DNA from: Stenopsyche tienmushanensis
Lineage: Eukaryota; Arthropoda; Insecta; Trichoptera; Stenopsychidae
Assembly: GCA_008973525.1 (NCBI GenBank)
Contig: WACJ01000122.1
Location: 248,001-312,000 of the forward strand
Direction: 5' to 3'
Length of the DNA: 64,000 bases
The translations under genes and the position numbers were made by a program. Numbering within the stretch: the first letter of the stretch is position 1; every line of letters starts with the position of its first letter. Shown here in pieces: positions 22,790-35,072 of this stretch. The notes below the pieces were generated by a model. That model was not told where the DNA came from and ran no database searches. It saw only the letters and a program-made list of their open reading frames with translations.

Positions 22790-23394
22790 ACATCAAGAAA
22801 AGCCAACTTTGGTGAATAGATGCACCATTATTTTCCAGCACGATAACGCGCGACCTCTGTTAACGAAATTGAAAAAAATTGCATTGAGAAAAAAACCGCA
22901 ATAAATTGTAAGAACATCTAATATTGACATAATTTACATTTACTTACTTATTAGTGTTTCTCGTGTATTTTTCGTTTGGACGAAAATGAGGCAGGGGCGC
23001 ACTGGCCGAGGGGCGCACTGGCCGAAGGGCGTAGGTGGTGTTGGTGATGATGAAGCAATATAAGGAGATGATACAACGAGCGCTGAAACACTTTTTTTCG
23101 GGTATCCAAAAATGACTAATCGGGTCGACACTTAAAATTCTTACGAGCTTCATCGGGAACACTGATTATCCATAAAATTGGATCACCGCTAAAGTGGAGA
23201 TAAAGCATCGCTAATCAATTATTATATCATGTTGCTTTGAATTAATGACATCGATGGTGTTATCTATCTCGAGCCAATTATGAGTAATGAAGCAAGTATG
23301 TACATATTATCTCCAAACGAAGAATCGGGAACCCCATAAGAGATATCGAAAATGACTCATTGCGAATCTTATGTCAATTTACGTGTTAATGCAT
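22790..23394. other. Stretch without recognised gene
   Basis: Contains GGGGCGCACTGGCCGA twice in tandem (about 22997-23030). No product recognised. Confidence 0.35.
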
Positions 23395-23580
23395 TTAGAG
23401 TAAAATGGTCAAGTAAAATAAAAATCACGTACAACTCTCTCAATCGGGTCGGTATCCTGCGTTTTGCGCCCCAATCCCTGTTGCGCCCGTGGCAGGCGCC
23501 TGCTTTGCCACGCTCTAGTTACGACCCTGCTGTTAGATACTCGCCACGGGCACTTCATACCCTAGTTACCTACGGCTCTG
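23395..23580. mobile_element. Two adjoining hAT MITE ends
   Basis: 23395-23529 is a reverse copy ending in CTAGTTACGACCCTG. It is followed directly by 23530-23580, the last 50 bp of a forward copy (CACGGGCACTTCATACCC ... CTACGGCTCTG). The forward end is followed by ACATATCA, the start of a TTAA-type MITE fragment. Confidence 0.65.
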
Positions 23581-23755
23581 ACATATCATTATAAGTCAAT
23601 AAATTTGAGCTAACGATCTATACAATCGTACGATGTACGCAAGATACTCTCTCTCTCCCATTCATAATCTCCAACCTGCAAGATACTCTCTCCGCCTCTG
23701 TTTATCTCCAAACTCAACGTGCAAGACACTCTCCGTCTCACCTCAGTATTTTATT
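23581..23755 (+). mobile_element. TTAA-type MITE, right part
   Basis: Starts ACATATCATTATAAGTC, then ACGATCTATACAATCGTACG and a run of CTCTCTCTC units with a partial internal duplication (CAAGATACTCTC twice). Complementary in content to the left part at 19085-19267. Confidence 0.6.
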
Positions 23756-25454
23756 TTTCAGATATGAGAAATTAGTATCAGATATAATAAGATTTCTTTC
23801 TTTCTTTTCTTTTACTGTTACACTTTACCACCATAGAGTCTTCTGTTTTTTTACTATTTTAAAATCTATCAAATTCCCATTAAATTTTACATCCACGTAT
23901 TTCAATTGTGTTCATCTTATAAGCTAAGATTATCATTCTACTCTAACAGTTTTTCGTTATATCTTCATTATATTAGCAATTTCCTGCTGTATATAAAAAT
24001 TCCCATTAATATGTGTTGTAACAGAAGCAACATATCTTGATGAAATATCTTTTATCTTATCCATAACATCACTTTTATACATCATAAATGTTTCTCTACA
24101 TCTAATATTCAGATGAAGCCTCTATACACTAATGTCATAATCAGTTTTAAGAGCTTTACCAATGCATATCTGAGTTTTTAGTTTAACTGAAATTTTGATC
24201 CTTTCTACAACTAAACTAAATTACAAATTCGCTTCATATTATTATTGCGTGCTCATTAATCCCAGATAAAGATGAAAGCAAACACATTTTCGATACAAAT
24301 TCATTTGTAGACATCCTTTGGTTTTGATACGCTTGTACCGAGAGCCAAATTATATTTCAATAACGACATCCAAACCACGTTTTAATAATAATATAAAAGC
24401 GTCCTTCAGCTCTTTTGCAACTTTTTTGAGCCAAATCAAAATTCGTTTTCAGAATACTAATGAATGGGGTGTGGGTGAATAAAATTGACCAATTTTTTAC
24501 AGGCCGCAGGAATGGCTGCGAAATATTTCATTGGGTTTGAGAAAAAATGATCGAAAGGCGTAATATTAGGCGTATAAATCACCTTAGATGTATGAATACA
24601 TTTATTTTTTGCAGCATCGAAAACTATGGAAAATAAGCAATTTAGTTCAAACTGGCTAACATATCGAAATGTTTAGTTTAGTGGTGCGTGGTTAGCTGTT
24701 CACGGTCCAGTTCAACTTGCAGCCCTAATTTGCATCACATGAGAACCCAAAGTACTATCTTGTCTATTTTTAAGCATTGCTGCTAACATCGTCGTTTCTC
24801 GTAGATGTAATTTACAAAACAACCACAATTTATTATAATTTCAAATATGAAATTGAGATGGATCTATTAAGACTAATACAAAATGTTTTCTTTACTTTTA
24901 TTCATATAAAGATTTGAGCAACCAAATTTGTATAAATTCGAATCATATAAATACAATTTACTGCAAAACTGAATCTTATTTATATGCAAATCAACGACTG
25001 GACACCAATGGCGTCAGGTCTTAAATCAAAATGTTGTTTATTATGGTTTTCTAGTGCTTTATACGCCAAAATGATCTAAAATATCTATAATATTTAAAAC
25101 TTGAAAGGGTGTAAATTTACATTATATAAATATACACGATAAACGATTCCCCTGCGATATCGATTTAATAAATTCTGCATGATTCGATCCCTTCAATTTT
25201 TTAATTGAATGAACAGCCGCACCCTATTATTCCTGTATTGATTGAACTTACTACTACTGTATTGATTAAACCCTATTTTTTTGCAATAATTCGTATTAAA
25301 CTCCTAATTAAGTATATATTATTGGCAAAATACTAGCAAAAATTGATTGATCCTACTGTTTTCGTTGAATTTTAGTATGAATCGAACGCTTCCACCCTGT
25401 GAGTGAGATAATGAATCAAGCTCAATAAATGAACCTTAACACTTTTGTTTTCTG
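23756..25454. other. AT-rich stretch, nothing recognised
   Basis: No open frame with recognisable product and no element ends seen. Confidence 0.4.
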
Positions 25455-25559
25455 TTGTTTAACTATTTTTGCCTGTGTTGCAAAAATAAAAGGACAGGGT
25501 TAGACTCGGCTAATGACACCACTCCAGAACAATCAAGGGGAATAACAAAATTGGTCGAC

Positions 25560-26060
25560 GATAAGAATGATGCGAGTATCTTAAGCTGTTGGGGAGCATC
25601 GACATTCATGTATGTCCGAATTCTCATGTCCCAAAAAGAGCACTCTTGCACATTGAAGCTCGGAGACAGACAGAGAAAGAGAGAACTTAGCGCAGTTCGG
25701 GAGACTGAGACGGATAGCTTCCTCACATGCATCGCATGATTGTATAGATCGTTAAGCCCAAATTTATCGACTTATAATGATTTCGATTTCAAGTGTGTTA
25801 TTTGTTTACGCAAAGAAACGACCGAATATTGTGTGTTATCGAGAGTGTTTGTTTATTTAACTGCTTGCCGTTCTCTGCGTGTTGAATGAGTCTTTGTTCA
25901 ATTATCATTTCCTTCTAAAGAAGGAGCAAATGAATCGATTTTTTGTGTATTGTTTATGTAAAGAAATTACGTGGTCTTGTATTCACTATCAAGTGTTCAT
26001 TTACAATTGACTCTGCCTCGAATTGAAGATTGTCTTACGCTGATTAGGAGCTGACAGAAA
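25560..26060 (-). mobile_element. Long variant of the TTAA-type MITE, inverted copy
   Basis: Reverse-orientation relative of 12430-12895: GAGACAGACAGAGAAAGAG, CATCGCATGATTGTATAG, TTATCGACTTATAATGATTT, then GAATTGAAGATTGTCTTACG. The two copies together show the long variant is a real family and not a one-off fusion. Confidence 0.55.
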
Positions 26061-26214
26061 GTAATCGGCGTAAAGCGATTATGACATCAACGACTTCATC
26101 GATTTTAAATTTGCTCGCTCCTCAACAGGTTAATTATAAAAACAAACGCCTGCTATCAAGACAACACGAATAATCGAGCTTCTTTTTTTAATCTCTACCC
26201 TACTGTGCTAAAAA

Positions 26215-26315
26215 TACCCACACCCACCGATGATATGTATTTGATACACCACTATTGCTTTTGCAACAAAGTGTACAAAATACATCATCGGTAGGGAAAT
26301 GTTAAACCTTGTTGA
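26215..26315 (+). mobile_element. Short TTAA-type element end
   Basis: CCGATGATATGTATTTGATA and, inverted, TACATCATCGGTAGGGAAAT followed by GTTAA. The same end (with TTAACCTTTCCCGATGATG) occurs at 33285 and at about 7700-7727, where it lies inside the AGGGAATCC hAT family. Confidence 0.45.
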
Positions 26316-26720
26316 TAAAAAAGTGACATAGTGAATTGTAAATAGAAAAAAGTGCTTTTTGAAAAATATACTATTGTAATTTGTGTGTATTAACATTTAT
26401 ATTTTTATTATCGTACAAGTTTCAATTTGATTTTACATAATGATTATAAATAATTCCTATAGATTATATGCATACAATACATAAACGTTTATTAAAATGT
26501 ATATCTTGTACAGTACATTCGGTAATTTTAAAATAATGAACATCTCGTTCTGCGCTGAATTCCAAACGAGCATTTAAACGTGTATGGGTTCATTTACATT
26601 TTTTTTAAAGGGTTACATTGGTTTTAAATTTTTTTAGATCATTAGGTAATTTAATAATAAACTAATAATAGCAGCCAAGCCACTCAAATCTTTATTTTTT
26701 TCCACTCTCGTAAATTAATA

Positions 26721-27040
26721 TTAACCCTTTGAGTAGTGAGCTAATTTGAACCCTTTTGCTCTTGAGATCCTTTTTCGCGCGGTGAACTAGCAACTCGAGA
26801 TTCTGCTTCAAGCTTTCCACTTCAAACCGAGTGTTGAGCGAGAGTCACATCTCGAGTTGCGACATCAAATCATATGGTGAGTGAGAGTCACCTCTCCAGT
26901 GCAAAGTGTTAAATCGTCATTTACTTAGATGCTATATATTTGTATGTGCGCCACTTATCATCCGCACAAATCTACTTATCTATCAAGACCGTCGCAGCGT
27001 GTATGAAGCTTGTACATAAATAAATAAGTATTGCCAAACA
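26721..27040 (+). mobile_element. TTAA-type MITE with a second TTAA element nested in it
   Basis: Outer copy: TTAA (26721-26724), CCCTTTGAGTAGTGAGC, then after the insert GATGCTATATATTTGTATG and GACCGTCGCAGCGTGTATG. Inner element: flanked by TTGA (26746-26749) and TTAA (26909-26912), starting CCCTTTTGCTC and ending CCAGTGCAAAGTG. It carries repeated GAGAGTCAC(A/C)TCTC units that give internal inverted repeats. Both are non-coding; the inner one is younger. Confidence 0.65.
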
Positions 27041-28794
27041 TTCAACACTAAAAGGGTTGCGTTTTTATTCTCATATATTTACGATAACAATACTAAATGA
27101 TATAATGCTTATTATAATAACAATGACACAAACGCTCTTATCAAGAATATTTTACAGTCACAATTTTCTTGTTTGGCATTCTGCATTCAATTTTTGCATA
27201 ATATCGCAAGTTTTCCGAAATTTTCAACACACCCCTAGTAGATTTAAGCGCCCCATAAATAATTCAGTCACGCCAGCGCACCCCGAAGGGCGCCGGGGGC
27301 CCGTTGGGAATCATTATTCAGATGTAAGTCTTCCATTACGAATGTAGATTTTATCATTCTAGTAAAAAAAAATTTTTGAATCAAACACTCCATCTGCTCT
27401 GAAGGGTTCATCGGCTTGAAGTCGATGCTTTGGATTTTTCCATGCTCGAGCAATGAGACAACTTGGCTGAAGTGGTTCAAGGCTTCTTGATGATCTCCTG
27501 ACCATGAAGTTAGACGCACGACATCTTCTCTTAATGGCGACTTTTATCTGTTCCAGCATGAATTTTATAATATTGAAATAATTGTAGAGCAACAGCTGCC
27601 TCGGAACGAAGCGAAATGAAACTTTTCTACGGATACACCGCCTCATTATTTATTTACGTCCATTCTGACCCGAGTTACATCAATCTAAACATCATTACTA
27701 TTCAATATACGACTGCAGGGAATCGGAGAAGCCTTCTACTGTTCAATATATCGATGTTCAGCATGAGTACATGCTTTCGTAACATCATCGCCGATTTCAT
27801 AATTAATAAGATTCCGGCATGAAATCAATAAGTATAATTCTTCATTATGGTGCATTGACTAAATGTACATACATGGGTGGAAACGCTTGGCTTGCGGTGA
27901 TTCAATGCTTTACATCATTATATCAATTATTTAAACAACTTTGGAATTGCTCTTCATGTTGGTTTCTTTTCGACAGTTTTGAGAAGCACTGATTTATTTA
28001 TTGTGTCGGCAAAGGTTGGCAACCCTAACGAGAGTGCAATGGTCGAACTTCGACATCCTTTATAATCATTACGTCGACTGAGAAGTTGACTTCACGCACT
28101 CTAGTCATTATCAGAAACCATTGGTTGGCGAATCAATTATTAAATAATTCCGGTCATTCTATGCATAGAATGGCATTACATATTAAATAATCACATCCGT
28201 GCATATAAATGGAGCACTCGTCCATGATCATCATCATTGCTCCAATGTAAAATATGAGATATCTTCATTCAAGTCCATCCATAACGCTTTCACCTTTTTT
28301 TAAAAGAAAAATCAAGCATTCAGATTTTTTGTTATTTTTAATAAATAAATCATAATTCCTCGTACGTTTTAGCATCGTTAACTTTATAAAAATACAAGTT
28401 TTTGCTATATTTTTTTAAAAATTTAAATTGTCAAAATTAGCTTAATTAATCTGGCGAATTAAATTCGTCCAGATCAACAACGCTATTTACATAGGGATGT
28501 TAAATTCCCACACTACAACACAAAAATAAAAAACAAAATATAACATAGTTTCAAGACCATATTTAAATTGCTTTTGCAAATTTGACTCAGATATCTATTT
28601 CAGTTAAGTAGCAAGTATAAATAATTAACCAGAATTTAAAAGTGACTTTTTCGATGTGTTGTCGCCAAACGAATTGATCCAAGTATGAATTTAAATGATG
28701 ACGTTTGTATCTTACCGCTTCCCGGCATAGTCCACCGAAGATCGAACGCTTGGTAAATACATAGCAAATCAACGATTGCTGTGTTTTGTTTACC
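27041..28794. other. Stretch without recognised gene
   Basis: A minus-strand frame at 27268-27519 (SIDFKPMNPSEQMECLIQKF and neighbouring residues) reads like coding, but I do not recognise it and it has no splice signals I trust. Elsewhere AT-rich with nothing recognised; a 25-bp GC-rich patch lies at about 27270-27306. Confidence 0.3.
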
Positions 28795-28990
28795 TTATCA
28801 ACCACCAGATCAATATGCGCCAAAACGGTGCATCCGCTAAACGTCTCGTAAAACAAATTCCGCATACAAACAATGATTGTACCAATTTAAAAACCTTCAC
28901 AAATACGTGCCCAATAAATCACCAAAGTTTCACCGCAATCGAATGAATGGTATAGGAATGTATACCCAGCAAACAAATTTACTTAAAAGC
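28795..28990 (-). mobile_element. Helitron-like element, diverged copy
   Basis: Contains ACCAGATCAATATGCGCC and GGTGCATCC, as in the 11.6 and 62.9 kb copies, and further on CGCAATCGAATGAATGGTAT. More decayed than the others; ends not defined. Confidence 0.45.
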
Positions 28991-30055
28991 AGATATTCGT
29001 GTTTATATATATTAATTCTATATAAATGCCCAAATTTTTTCAGATTCAATAATTTCAATGGGATTAACAATATAAAACTGAAAATTGACTACTTGGGTAT
29101 TTAAAATCGAATAAACCATTTATGGCGAGCTAGCAATATTAAGTCGAAATTTTTAACAAAATAATGACCCCATACACACTTCAACACTTAATATTTATAT
29201 GTTGAAAGAACGATCCGGTATTGGTAACTTGTTTCCAATTGAGAATGCTTTGGAATAACCTATAAAAATACTGTTAATAAGATTTATATCAAGTAATTGT
29301 ATTATATTTATCAGGGCTTTGGATCGAATTTCGAGCATTAATATCGGTTCGGTTATTGGTTTTACCGGTTTTTTGCTTTCGATTCGGTTCCGGTTCGAAG
29401 CTCTTATACTTATACAATAAATATATTTTTTTATATTTAGAGAATCTAGTTCATGACCACTGACTACGACGCGATAGAAAATAAGGCAAAGAAAAATATT
29501 ATAATTATCTACTAACGTACTCACGTTAAATAGTTCTTCCACATAGCAAAAAAAAAGAAACTGCACGTACGTGGGACGTTCATAAAAGACACCAAACAAA
29601 TTTGTCTTGCTTATGCAGTCATTTTTAAAATGGGCCTCCCCCAAATCGACTACATTTATTTCATTGCCTTCATTACGAAGGCTTTTGTCAAAGTCCCTCC
29701 GAAATGATATTTACCCCGAAAGAGCCGTTGACTGATAAGGAAAATCTCCACAAGAACTACATAAATTTAATTCTCTCCAGCCGAAATTATGATTGTCATT
29801 TCGAACGAAATACCGCTGAAAGCAAACAAAAAAAATCGTCGACGATGTAATAAGCCGGCCTACAAAGCCATAAACAGGACTTACTCATATAGAAATAGGC
29901 AAGTAGATTACTGGTCAGTGCCGAGAAGGAAACCAACAGGATTATTACTTCTGGAATGGCCATTTCGGTCTTCAAACCTCATGGGATGCGGAAGATCTAA
30001 TTTACACGCATTATGTATCAACATGAGTCATAAACCTCATCCGGAAAGATCTGAA
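28991..30055. other. Stretch without recognised gene
   Basis: A G/T-rich segment at 29308-29400 (CAGGGCTTTGGATCGAATTT and GGTTCGGTTATTGG repeats) resembles the subterminal region of some hAT elements but has no partner end. Otherwise nothing recognised. Confidence 0.3.
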
Positions 30056-30059
30056 ATAG

Positions 30060-30345
30060 AAGACGATCACATTAAATAGATTTGATGCCTTCGTCTGGCT
30101 GTCATCGGTTGAATCATTGTTGTAATTGATTGTCCCGCACGTAGCGAGGTTAGACACACCGAATATTACACCAGTCACCGCGTTACACGCGTTGTATCTG
30201 ACAATCCTTCCATGCTCCTTTCAAACATTCCTCGGTCACACCAGGAAAGATTGATAATATTTACTGCATCCATGATGAAGTAGTGTTTTCCGAAAATCTC
30301 CATTAAATTGTTCATCTTCTTCATCAGTTTTAGCAGTCAGTTATC
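30060..30345 (-). pseudogene. Tigger/pogo-like transposase relic (C-terminal part)
   Basis: On the minus strand, one frame gives a stretch with the pattern Y-x-I-M-DAVNIINLSW. A shift of one base then gives GVTEECLKGAWKDC. The pair W-K-x-Y-x-I-x-DA-(V/I)-x-x-(I/L)-x-x-(S/A)-W followed by VT-x-x-(C/S)-x-x-x-x-W+ is the segment behind the DDE core of Tigger-type transposases. The frameshift and an upstream loss of the catalytic domain make it a pseudogene. Its acidic downstream tail lies at about 30060-30130. Confidence 0.55.
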
Positions 30346-30690
30346 AGAATGTCCGCCACAGATAATCAGGTTTCATTGGTTAGATTAACGAAGTTGGATT
30401 TGGCAGCAGGAAAAGCACTTGTACTGGAGTGCACGTCGCTGACTTGAACAAATGACTTAAAAAGACAGGCAAAAATGTTCGATAATCAAATTCTGAAATG
30501 TTTTCATAGTAATCTAAGATCCTAATACTACCGCGTTATGCTGAAATAGCGTTAAGCGGGGCAGCGTTAAGCGGGGTCTAACTATAATTAAATTGTTTAT
30601 AAATATACATTTTTACGCGCAACTTGAGATGTTCCCCCACACCTACGATGGTGATACGTCACACTTTATTCAAACTTTAGTAGTGCTATC

Positions 30691-31005
30691 CAGAGCCGTA
30701 ACAAGGGGGTGGCAAAGTAGGCAGTTTTATTTTACCAACACTTATTGACTCTGTCCGTTTTTATAATATATACTGAGTACCACATCCGACCACGAGCTGC
30801 TCATTCATCATATCAATGGTCCGAAAAGCGGACCGATTGAGCATACAAACCTTATTGCCACTCCGTCCTCTTTTAGGTTTTTTTTTTGTGGTATTTTCTA
30901 TGATCTGTACGATCACGGAAGCAACATAGCGTCTAGACACTTTCTATCATAATATTATTTTTACAACAGAAACCGCCATCTATAGGCTGAGTACTTTTGG
31001 GACAA
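30691..31005 (+). mobile_element. hAT MITE (605-bp family), right end lost
   Basis: Starts CAGAGCCGTAACAAGGGGG after TGCTATC and continues through GACTCTGTCCGTTTTTATAA, the stem GGTCCGAAAAGCGGACCG, GTACGATCACGGAAGC and CCGCCATCTATAGG, then fades. An internal deletion removed the GCGCAAAACGCAG part. Confidence 0.7.
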
Positions 31006-31399
31006 AAATATTCAATTAACTTTATAAATTCAATCTAAATCCCTCAATCGTCTATAAATCAATATTTGCTTATTTGAATTATGTGCTTACTAATAAGAGG
31101 GAATATTTTTTTAAGTTAAATTTGTATAGGTGTTGTAGACCCCGCCTGACTTAACACCTGATTGAGATCGATCGCGGCGCAATCCGCAACAATGGTCCCA
31201 AACTACGAGTCGGCTGCGATGAATGACGGAACACGTTTATAATTTAATTCGCTCAATGATAGAATTCGATGTGTCGTACACTGCAGGTGATCGATAAAGT
31301 TTCAAACAATTGGTAGAACATATTTATTCAATTAACCCACAATTGAAGAATCGAGCAAACAAACATGCGGGTTACATAGCGAGCGGGCGAAGCAAAGAT

Positions 31400-31772
31400 G
31401 CTTCGTCGAAGCATCTTCTCGAACTCGAAGTTAGCCGTCTTCTGGCTGAGGTGGAAGAGCTGGTCGTCCGAGGATATCCTTCTCCGTCGGGAACTGGTGG
31501 TCAACCCAGTTGTTCAATGAAGTCCTTTCCGTCGAGATCTGCTCGACAGTTCTCCAGTACTGGGCACCTTTTCTTCCCGACTCAATATCTTTAATTGCGT
31601 TAAAAAGTCCCGGAATTTGCTTTGATTTATTACTCGCTTTGATCACCGCCGGGTCCTTATTTGAAAACCCGCCGTCATTTTGACAGTTTGCTGCTGTTTT
31701 GATAATTTGGCGCTGGTGTGATGATACCTCATGGAAAGTCGGGAGGGGCGTCATCATACACAGTATCACCAC
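31400..31772 (-). CDS. Unrecognised open frame, possibly coding
   Basis: An open frame of about 110 codons in a locally GC-richer stretch. From the first ATG it reads MMTPLPTFHEVSSHQRQIIK and later GLFNAIKDIESGRKGAQYWR and VDHQFPTEKDILGRPALPPQ. It is hydrophilic with no signal peptide or membrane segment. The opposite strand is open too, which weakens the case. I do not recognise the product; it could be a host exon or a decayed retroelement gag. No convincing splice sites or neighbours support it. Confidence 0.2.
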
Positions 31773-31889
31773 TCATTTGCAGAAATTCTTTTAATAGAAA
31801 ATAGGAAATCCGTTAAGTTGGGCTTGCAATTTTTCCAGGATTTCCTTCAATTTATTAAAGTGTCTCGCATAACAAATTGCGTACACAAA

Positions 31890-32022
31890 AAATATTTTTA
31901 TTATGCCGATGTTATTCCCGCAAGTGTACACAATAAGTCGATAAAGTTTTATTGTAATCGGATGAACGGTATGGCAGCGCATTAAATACGAACAAACAAA
32001 GATTCATTTTTATATATTAAAA
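31890..32022 (-). mobile_element. Helitron-like 5' module
   Basis: Minus strand reads TTTAATATATAAAAATGAAT ... GCTGCCATACCGTTCATCCG ... GGGAATAACATCGGCAT. It matches the family 5' module; no 3' hairpin end is present. Confidence 0.55.
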
Positions 32023-33284
32023 AATTGCACAATACACAAATTCATCTTTTAGCTAACAGTTTACGTGAACAAATAGAAAAATATACAATGCAGGAGCCAA
32101 GAAGTTTCACTTCTATCGCACGATACTCTCACACACTTTTTAGATGGAATCAATTACCACATTTCGTTGTTGTTTAACTATATTATAAAATACTGGCGAC
32201 CGAATAAGGCTGTCTCGGATCGCCTGCTTAAAATATTTTTCACAATCCAGTGCCCAACATCCGTATCATTGCGAGCCACATTTGAAGATCCATCAGCGAA
32301 GCATTGTAATTCTTGGCGTGTTGTTAGACGAAGCAGCGGTTTTTTGTGATTAACGCTTGGGGGAACATTTCTGGATGGTAATAACGAGCTCAGATCGCGA
32401 ACAGTTGTAATAGTGGCGTAGTGAAGAGTGCGCGTGATGATGAGCCATCATCAGCATGTCTCCGAACAGTTCAATTTTAATTTGCTCTCATCAAAATTAG
32501 TACCGACAACGGCGAGCAAAGAAATTAACCCGCAGTCATCAGTGCCATGGTGTTGAGATTGATTGATTTGTCCGCAAGTGCCTTCGTCTGAATTGTCATT
32601 TGTCAGCGACGACTGAAATATTTTGGACAGACGTTACGACTATCCAGTCGTTACTAACTCATCATAGGTCTTTGGAAGAAAACGGTAAATTCGCATCATC
32701 CATTCCGTAAATTAATTTATTGTCCAATCTTGTTTTTGTGTGCTCTTGCATAACGCTAAAATGCATGCTGGACGTCGATTAAATTTCGCAAATATTGAAC
32801 GCGATTGAATTGCAAAACGCATAGAAGATTTGAAAGTTTGAAGGGTACCGGATAATTACACAAAAAATAATTAAAACCAAACCCAAATGCATAAATTGAA
32901 ATCATAATTAAAATGACCATCTTTCATAATATCTATCCGAAATGCATTAATATAAATCATCAAGCGTTTTAATGTCACGGTCTAAATTTAAAATTATCAA
33001 TCATATTGGATTCAATTTATCAAACAATTTAGAAACATATTGATCACTTCCATAAATATAATTTATGATATTCAATTTGCATAGTTTCGATTTAATGTGA
33101 CTAAGTTATTTTTAGCAGTATCGTTAGTGTTCAATTCAAAAGTGGTTGTTCAATTTTGTATAACAATTCTCAACAAGCCAAAGAAGAATGCTCAAACACT
33201 AAGGGCAGTTTGTGCTTAGTTTTTCGAACCAATTCCGAACTTTCGAACCAATTCAAATATATGTTTTTCATATTGTTATATTAA
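32023..33284. other. Stretch without recognised gene
   Basis: Nothing recognised on either strand. Confidence 0.35.
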
Positions 33285-33596
33285 CCTTTCCCGATGATGT
33301 ATTTACTACACCTCAACTCTAATAATGGGAATATCGATATGAAATATAATAGATACGGGGTTCAGAATTTTCCTATTTCTCCGTAATATAATTACGAATC
33401 ACATCAAAGTATTATAGTTTGTAAATATTCATCTGCGGCGACGGAAATCAATAATTTGTCAGGAAATCGGGAATTTTGCGAGTATTAGTCCGTGTCTCAA
33501 CAGAAAGGAATTTTAACAGTCACATTGATGGTGTTATTAACTATTGAAAATCCCGATCCCGGGATCGAAATTTTGGCTCGGGATTGGATTCCCTAA
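33285..33596 (+). mobile_element. Partial copy of the AGGGAATCC hAT family
   Basis: Inverted relative of 7018-8015: AATATAATAGATACGGGGTT, CAAAGTATTATAGTTT, GGAAATCGGGAATTTTGCG, GTCCGTGTCTCAAC, ending in GGGATTGGATTCCCTA. The transposase part is gone. It begins with the TTAACCTTTCCCGATGATG end of a short TTAA element. Confidence 0.65.
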
Positions 33597-34373
33597 TTGG
33601 AATGTATCGTTAGTATGCCTCACCAAATAAATTAAATGCTATAAATTTCTTAAAACTATTATTGCTTTTATACATTAACCCTCTTAGTGTCGAACATCTA
33701 TATATCGTTGTGTACGCCAAAGCTGTCAAACTCAATACTGGTACAGAAATAAAAAAACAACAATTTAATGTTTTCTTCATGATACTTGGCATCTCTTCTC
33801 TGCTGCTATATTTTCTACTTCAGGGGCTTTGAAAGTAATACTGCCAGCAGTCATTACTTTCAAAACTCACCCAAAGGGAGAATCGTTTATGCTGAATCGC
33901 ACTAAATTTTAATCATCTTTATTTGCACATGGTAAGGTAGTGCTTCTATATTTTTTGGAAAAATCGAAATAAGCAAAGAAAATTTGTCACCCAAATAAAA
34001 GTCTGTGAATCTTGTCAAATTCAGTTCTAAGACTTGATACGTTACACTTTAACTCGTTCATCGCTGCGTCCACCGTATGTGCGCGGCGGACGTTCTCCCG
34101 CACGAGACCCGTCGCGTTATTTCGTTGAACGTTTTCTTCCTCAGTTTAAATACGATTTATCAAGTTATTTCATTTCTATTCAATGGAACTAATACATGCA
34201 AATATAAAATAAACAGAATTATGTTTAAAGTAAAATATAACTTTATATTATGTAGCATGGTATTCATTAAAACAATTCAAACATATAAGAGGTGATTTTG
34301 GCTAATTAGGACAATACGTTGAGACCCTTTTTATATATTTTTTTCGCTTCCTGGCGATCGAGATCTTACTAGA

Positions 34374-34713
34374 AATCTCAAACAGTCTCCGAAAAGCGAA
34401 TCCAGCGTCTAACTGTTACGAGTTTCTATAACGATTTACAAATGTTAACTTTACGAACGTCTCTCTATAATGTGTTCCAGATGACAACTGAATGAATATC
34501 TTTCGAGATCGACCTCGATACTTGCATTCCTACCCTTGTCTATTCGCAATGGCTTATCTTCACTTTGTTTTTGTTAATTTGACTGTTGACAGAGTCAAGC
34601 TCATCGATCTAAGATAAAATAACATCTCAGAGAAGATGCGCCACATGTAGACACATCGAATTTAGGTCCCGTGAGAAACAAGACCGATTCACTGTTGGCG
34701 ACGAAAGTGTTAA
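34374..34713 (+). mobile_element. TTAA-type element, GTCGCC family
   Basis: Ends in TTGGCGACGAAAGTGTTAA (TTAA at 34710-34713) and contains CAGATGACAACTGAATGA and TTTCGAGATCGACCTCGATA. The same two parts occur in the same order at 59985-60126. Lone ends of this type (TTAACACTCTCATCGCC) are at 16243 and 60294. Confidence 0.5.
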
Positions 34714-35072
34714 CATGAAATTTGATTGCTTCATATCGCATGTCGGAAAGAGAATTAAATTTTCGTTTTTCAAGTAAGTTTCCCAAAGAACTAGCTTACA
34801 TTTGAATGCCTTAATTTTATCACACATGTTCACAATGATCTGATATTTTCCTCGCAGCTTGATTTTTAGTTATTAAAAACTGACAAATTGATTCAAACCT
34901 CGAGATCTTATGAAATCGATCACATTTTTTTACATATGACAACACATTTTCCATGTTAATTACCTTCTTGCATAGTACTTATTGTTGTATAATACATTGA
35001 ATCTTGAATCCGCCAAAAATTTCCAAAAAAGATGATGTTGTTGTCGACATTTATAAAAAAATAGTACATAAA
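34714..35072. other. Stretch without recognised gene
   Basis: Nothing recognised. Confidence 0.35.

Noticed and set aside
29195..29644. 149-codon open frame on the minus strand
   Set aside because: It crosses a G/T-rich hAT-like end and AT-rich sequence; the peptide is low in information and matches nothing I know.
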